Below, in pieces: positions 58,913 through 64,000 of a stretch of DNA of 64,000 nt. Made by a program: the position numbers and the translations under genes. The DNA comes from Aquisalimonas sp. 2447 (GTDB taxonomy: Bacteria > Pseudomonadota > Gammaproteobacteria > Nitrococcales > Aquisalimonadaceae). The DNA is taken from assembly GCF_012044895.1 (NCBI RefSeq), contig NZ_CP050695.1, forward strand, positions 2,634,501-2,698,500, in the 5' to 3' direction. A model generated the notes under the pieces. The model did not search any database. It was not told the DNA's origin and was given only the letters and a program-made list of their open reading frames with translations. The number at the start of each line of letters is the position of its first letter. The first letter of the stretch is position 1.

Positions 58913-58989
58913 TGGCGGAGCGGACGGGACTCGAACCCGCGACCTCCGGCGTGACAGGCCGGCATTCTAACCAACTGAACTACCGCTCC
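58913..58989 (-). tRNA. tRNA-Asp (GTC)
   Basis: A 77-base tRNA with anticodon GTC in the loop CTGTCAC, T-loop GGTTCGAGTCC and encoded CCA. It is nearly identical to the E. coli tRNA-Asp. It lies between tRNA-Val and ppiD. Confidence 0.97.
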
Positions 58990-59007
58990 GGATTTTACTG
59001 CACCACT

Positions 59008-59083
59008 TGGTGGGTGGTGAGGGGATCGAACCCCCGACATTCGCCTTGTAAGGGCGACGCTCTACCAGCTGAGCTAACCACCC
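59008..59083 (-). tRNA. tRNA-Val (TAC)
   Basis: A 76-base tRNA with anticodon TAC in CTTACAA, acceptor stem GGGTGGT/ACCACCC and encoded CCA. It precedes tRNA-Asp by 18 bases and is likely cotranscribed with it and possibly with hupB. Confidence 0.97.
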
Positions 59084-59097
59084 CAAAAACGAAGGCA

Positions 59098-59370
59098 CTA
59101 GTTTACAGCATCCTTCAGGGCTTTGCCAGCCTTGAAGCTCGGCACCTTGGTGGCCGGAATGTTGATGGTGGCGCCGGTCCGCGGGTTGCGCCCGGAGCGT
59201 GCAGCACGCTCGCGCACGGAGAAGGTTCCGAAGCCGACCAGGCTCACGGAGTCGTTTTCCTTGAGGGCGTTGGTCACTGCATCAACCATGGCGTCAACGG
59301 CACGCGCCGCGGAGGCCTTGGATAGATCGGCGTTCTGGGCGACCGCTTCAATAAGTTCCGACTTATTCAT
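59098..59370 (-). CDS. hupB: HU DNA-binding protein, beta subunit type
   Basis: A 90-residue HU protein: [19 protein letters not shown], the [20 protein letters not shown] arm region, and [15 protein letters not shown] at the end. It compacts DNA and bends it as a dimer. Position next to lon is conserved in gammaproteobacteria. The ATG is preceded by GGGG and AGG. Confidence 0.97.
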   Translation of the reverse strand: MNKSELIEAVAQNADLSKASAARAVDAMVDAVTNALKENDSVSLVGFGTFSVRERAARSGRNPRTGATINIPATKVPSFKAGKALKDAVN

Positions 59371-59446
59371 CCTGTATTCCCCTTGGTGTTGTTCTGCGTG
59401 GACAACTTCGCTTCCATTTCCGGACACGCATCACTGTACTAGCTTG

Positions 59447-59464
59447 GCCTGTCCGCGGACAGGC
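59447..59464. promoter_or_regulatory. Perfect palindrome upstream of hupB
   Basis: GCCTGTCCGCGGACAGGC is an 18-base perfect dyad about 77 bases before hupB. It may be an operator or a transcript hairpin; function unknown. Confidence 0.35.
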
Positions 59465-59569
59465 TCGGTCTGCTTCTCGACAGGCCCCATACGGCCTTTA
59501 CGGGCTGACACTTTATCGCATCTGTGCAGGTCAGTGTCCAGACCCCCCGAAGACACCGCCAGCCCAAGG

Positions 59570-59609
59570 AAAAGCCGGCCCCGTACGCAAGCGCACGGAG
59601 ACCGGCTTA
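59570..59609 (-). terminator. Terminator after lon
   Basis: On the minus strand AAGCCGGTCTCCGTGCG pairs with CGTACGGGGCCGGCTTTT, a strong stem with a short loop and a T-run, 31 bases past the lon stop. Confidence 0.75.
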
Positions 59610-59640
59610 TCGGCGTTATAGCAATGGGTGGTTCAGGGTG

Positions 59641-62091
59641 TCAATGCGCCCTGACATCCCCCTCCTTTTTCTTACTACGGGAACGCTTCTTGGTGGGCTC
59701 CTCCACTCCTTCTCCGCCGACCTCTTCTTCCGGTAGAGGTTGCGGCGTGCGAACCAGGGCAAGCTCCAGGACTTCGTCGATCCAACGCACCGGACGCACG
59801 TCCAGCTTGCCGATGACGCCCTTGGGAATCTCCTGGAGATCCTTGCGGTTCTCCTCGGGGATGACCACGGTGCTGATACCACCCCTGTGCGCCGCCAGCA
59901 GCTTCTCCTTGAGGCCGCCGATGGGGAGCACCTCACCCCGCAGGGTAATCTCACCGGTCATGGCCACTGAGGACTTCACCGGGATATCCGTGAGCGCCGA
60001 CACCAGAGCGGTGCACATGCCGATTCCGGCGCTGGGGCCGTCCTTGGGAATGGCCCCTTCCGGAACATGGATGTGCACGTCATGGTTCTGGTGGAAGTCC
60101 GGCTGGATCCCCAGCATCGCCGCCCGACTGCGTACCACGGTCATGGCCGCCTGGATGGACTCCTTCATGACCTCGCCCAGTTGACCGGTGGGGGTCATCT
60201 TGCCCTTGCCCGGAACAATGGCGGATTCGATGTTCAGCAGCTCGCCGCCCACTTCGGTCCAGGCCAGGCCGGTGACGTGCCCCACCTGATCCTTCTCCTC
60301 GGCCACGCCGTAGCGGTAGCGCCGCACGCCCAGATACTTGTCCAGGTTCTGGGTGCTCACGACCAGCTTGTTGTTCCGCGGCTTCTGCACCAGCTCCTTG
60401 ACCACCTTGCGGCAGATCTTGGCGACCTCGCGCTCCAGGTTGCGCACCCCCGCCTCACGGGTGTAGTGCCGCACGATGTCACGCAGGGCGTTTTCGCTGA
60501 TCTCCAGCTCACCGTCCTTGAGCCCGTTGGCCTTCATCTGCTTGGGCAGCAGGTACCGCTGCACGATATTGACCTTCTCGTGCTCGGTGTAACCCGCGAG
60601 ACGGATCACCTCCATACGGTCCAGCAGCGGCGCCGGGATGTTCATGGTGTTGGCCGTGCAGATGAACAGGACCTCGGACAGGTCGACATCCACTTCCAGG
60701 TAGTGATCCTGGAATGTGCTGTTCTGCTCCGGATCCAGCACCTCCAGCAGGGCAGACGCGGGATCGCCACGGAAATCCATGGCCATCTTGTCCACTTCGT
60801 CCAGCAGGAACAGCGGATTGCGCGTTCCGGCCTTGGAGAGGTTCTGCACGATCTTGCCCGGCAGGGAGCCGATGTACGTCCGCCGGTGGCCACGGATCTC
60901 CGCCTCGTCACGCACGCCGCCCAGGGACATGCGCACGAACTTGCGGTTGGTGGCCCGGGCGATGGACTGCCCCAGGGAGGTCTTGCCGACGCCCGGAGGG
61001 CCCACCAGGCACAGGATCGGTCCCTTGAGCTTTTTCACCCGCTTCTGCACGGCCAGGTACTCAAGGATACGCTCCTTGACCTTCTCCAGGCCGTAATGGT
61101 CAGCATCCAGCACGCCCTGCGCCTTGTCCAGGTCGTGTTTGACGCGGGTGCGCTTTTTCCACGGCACGGAGACCAGCCACTCGACGTAGTTCCGCACCAC
61201 GGTGGCCTCGGCGGACATGGGCTGCATCATGCGCAGCTTGTTGAGCTCAGCCTTGGCCTTGCTCATGACCTCCTTGGGCATGCCCGAGTCGTCGATCTTC
61301 TGCTCGAGATCGTCGGTGTCGTTGGGCGCATCTTCCAGCTCGCCCAGTTCCTTCTGGATGGCCTTGGCCTGCTCGTTGAGGTAGTACTCCCGCTGGCTCT
61401 TCTCCATCTGCTGCTTCACGCGGCCGCGGATCCGCTTCTCGATCTGCAGCACGTCGATCTCGCCCTCGATGAGCCCGAGGAGGTGCTCAAGGCGCTCACG
61501 GACGTCCTCGATTTCGAGGATCTGCTGCTTGCCTTCCACCTTCAGCGCCATGTGGGCCGCAACGGTATCGGCCAGCCGGCCCGGATCCTCGATTCCCTGC
61601 AGGGAGGAGAGGATCTCCGGCGGCACTTTCTTGTTCAGCTTCACGTACTGATCGAACTGACTCACCACCGAGCGGGCCAGCACGTCCACTTCCCGGTCGT
61701 CGGAGTAGTCTTTCTGCTCCGGCACCGACGCCTGGGCGGTGAAATACTCGCCTTCGCCGTGGACGCTGACAACGCGGGCACGGTGCAGCCCTTCCACGAG
61801 CACCTTCACGGTGCCGTCGGGGAGCTTGAGCATCTGCAGGATGGTGGCCACCGTGCCCTGGTCGTACAGGTCCGAGGCTGCCGGCTCGTCCACCTCGGCA
61901 CTCTTCTGGGCCACCAGGAAGATACGCTTGTCCTCTTCCATGGCCGCTTCCAGGGCCTTGATGGACTTGTCCCGCCCCACGAACAAGGGAATCACCATGT
62001 GGGGATAGACCACCACGTCGCGCAACGGCAGCACCGGCGCGGCATTGAGGGATTCCTTGACGACTTCGGAGTTCTCGTCACTGCGGGTCAT
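59641..62091 (-). CDS. lon: Lon, ATP-dependent protease
   Basis: An 816-residue Lon protease: N-terminal substrate-binding domain ([21 protein letters not shown]), central coiled-coil, AAA+ module with [10 protein letters not shown] and FLLDEVDKM, and protease domain with the Ser in [11 protein letters not shown] and the Lys in [12 protein letters not shown]. The C-terminus adds a basic [11 protein letters not shown] tail. It degrades misfolded and regulatory proteins, including many antitoxins such as those in this window. Confidence 0.97.
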   Translation of the reverse strand: MTRSDENSEVVKESLNAAPVLPLRDVVVYPHMVIPLFVGRDKSIKALEAAMEEDKRIFLVAQKSAEVDEPAASDLYDQGTVATILQMLKLPDGTVKVLVEGLHRARVVSVHGEGEYFTAQASVPEQKDYSDDREVDVLARSVVSQFDQYVKLNKKVPPEILSSLQGIEDPGRLADTVAAHMALKVEGKQQILEIEDVRERLEHLLGLIEGEIDVLQIEKRIRGRVKQQMEKSQREYYLNEQAKAIQKELGELEDAPNDTDDLEQKIDDSGMPKEVMSKAKAELNKLRMMQPMSAEATVVRNYVEWLVSVPWKKRTRVKHDLDKAQGVLDADHYGLEKVKERILEYLAVQKRVKKLKGPILCLVGPPGVGKTSLGQSIARATNRKFVRMSLGGVRDEAEIRGHRRTYIGSLPGKIVQNLSKAGTRNPLFLLDEVDKMAMDFRGDPASALLEVLDPEQNSTFQDHYLEVDVDLSEVLFICTANTMNIPAPLLDRMEVIRLAGYTEHEKVNIVQRYLLPKQMKANGLKDGELEISENALRDIVRHYTREAGVRNLEREVAKICRKVVKELVQKPRNNKLVVSTQNLDKYLGVRRYRYGVAEEKDQVGHVTGLAWTEVGGELLNIESAIVPGKGKMTPTGQLGEVMKESIQAAMTVVRSRAAMLGIQPDFHQNHDVHIHVPEGAIPKDGPSAGIGMCTALVSALTDIPVKSSVAMTGEITLRGEVLPIGGLKEKLLAAHRGGISTVVIPEENRKDLQEIPKGVIGKLDVRPVRWIDEVLELALVRTPQPLPEEEVGGEGVEEPTKKRSRSKKKEGDVRAH

Positions 62092-62165
62092 GTAAGGTCA
62101 ACCTCGCTTGCACTGTATGGAACGGTCGGCCGCCTCGGCCGCCCGTCTTGAACTGACTTGCTAGT

Positions 62166-62194
62166 AATATGCGGTCGATAAGGCGGGGATTCAA
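62166..62194 (-). promoter_or_regulatory. Candidate promoter for lon
   Basis: On the minus strand TTGAAT, 17 bases, CATATT, in the 217-base lon-clpX gap. Each hexamer matches four consensus positions. Confidence 0.35.
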
Positions 62195-62308
62195 TGCACG
62201 TCGTCACAACCGCGCCATTTCCTGGCGGCGGTGGCAAAGAGGCCCGCGAAACGGGGCCGGAGGGAGCAGCGAGCCGGCGACGGGCTCCTGCCCGCCGCCG
62301 GCGCACGG

Positions 62309-63589
<1,281 letters not shown>

Positions 63590-63752
63590 GACCGATCCTC
63601 GGTTGATTCCAGGACTTGCATGGCCGGCCCGGTCGGGCCTTTGCCATCACTTAAAACCATGCCTGCTTTTCCGGAGGCACGCAAGAGAGGAAACCGCGAA
63701 CGGCGCCGCATTCCAGCCCATTCACGGCAACATGAAAGGTCGTTCGAGAGGG

Positions 63753-63782
63753 GCCGGGCGTCCGTAAACCGGAACGCCCGGC
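63753..63782. other. Hairpin between clpP and clpX
   Basis: GCCGGGCGTCCG and its mirror form a strong stem just after the clpP stop. No T-run follows in either direction, so it may be a processing or attenuation signal rather than a full terminator. Confidence 0.5.
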
Positions 63783-63788
63783 AATGGA

Positions 63789-64000
63789 TCACTTGCCTGC
63801 AGGGAGGCCGGCGCGGTCCCTGAGAACCTCGTCCACCAGCCCGTACTCCTGCGCCTTCTCCGGCGACATGAAGTTGTCCCGCTCGGTGTCTTCCTGCACA
63901 CGTTCGATGGGCTGGCCGGTGTGGTGGGCGAGAATGCTGTTCAGGCGATCGCGGATGCTCAGGATCTCGCGGGCGTGGATGTCGATGTCCGTCGCCTGCC
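63789..64000 (-). CDS. clpP: ClpP protease, C-terminal part (5' end outside window)
   Basis: Seventy C-terminal residues of ClpP: the stretch [19 protein letters not shown] followed by the [20 protein letters not shown] region with the catalytic Asp, then [19 protein letters not shown]. Ser and His of the triad lie outside the window. The gene is followed by clpX on the same strand. Confidence 0.95.
   Translation of the reverse strand, partial: QATDIDIHAREILSIRDRLNSILAHHTGQPIERVQEDTERDNFMSPEKAQEYGLVDEVLRDRAGLPAGK

Noticed and set aside
60067-62151. 694-codon open frame on the plus strand across lon
   Set aside because: It is antisense to a full-length, unmistakable Lon protease and has a His/Leu/Val-rich composition typical of shadow frames.

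Overview
The window is 64 kb of GC-rich gammaproteobacterial chromosome. The acidic proteins, the clpP-clpX-lon-hupB-ppiD order, RfaH, Hsp15, TRAP transport and many REP palindromes suggest a halophilic or alkaliphilic member of the Ectothiorhodospiraceae/Chromatiales. That placement is inferred from gene content and was not tested.

Region 1 (1-9.2 kb) is an accessory island of small toxin-antitoxin-like modules: Phd/PIN, DUF2283/DUF4258, two MNT/HepT pairs and two more Phd-like/PIN pairs. A satellite type VI gene group is embedded in it: an orphan hcp, an unknown protein and an exported Sel1-repeat protein. A 290-bp segment carrying an antitoxin and its promoter occurs twice in direct orientation. 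Region 2 (9.4-11.4 kb) is a group II intron whose reverse transcriptase has three frameshifts. Region 3 (11.4-20.5 kb) holds rfaH, a CBS protein with hslR, rraA, a phosphoribulokinase-like gene, a degenerate GGDEF protein, a DMT exporter overlapping a RuBisCO-like protein, a cupin, a REP-associated tyrosine transposase (RAYT) between two composite REP elements, and a redoxin. Region 4 (20.7-24 kb) is a TRAP transporter. Region 5 (24-26 kb) is an intact second copy of the group II intron. Both intron copies interrupt the same palindromic repeat at the same position.

Region 6 (26-36 kb) is metabolic: ketopantoate reductase-like plus BASS transporter, acyl-CoA ligase, a lipoprotein subtilase with a PrcB-like lipoprotein, an SDR enzyme, and a proline-racemase-family enzyme with unusual catalytic residues. 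Region 7 (36-50.2 kb) is a type VI secretion cluster on the minus strand, in transcription order tssA, tssB, tssC, a second tssC, tagJ, tssE, tssF, tssG, clpV and hcp. An exported Sel1 protein and another unknown protein lie past its end. The baseplate, sheath and recycling genes are present; tssJ, tssK, tssL, tssM and vgrG are not in the window.

Region 8 (50.5-64 kb) begins with a rhomboid, a DUF2256 protein, an iron-sulfur photolyase of the CryPro type and a DEDD exonuclease. The photolyase and exonuclease are divergent, and between them lie three 11-bp direct repeats matching the CarH/LitR light-responsive operator pattern. The conserved housekeeping block follows: META lipoprotein, der, fabI, ppiD, tRNA-Asp, tRNA-Val, hupB, lon, clpX and the 3' end of clpP.

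Three short palindromic repeat families (called here REP-A, REP-B and REP-C) are scattered between genes, link several regions, and in one case have been read into a coding sequence.
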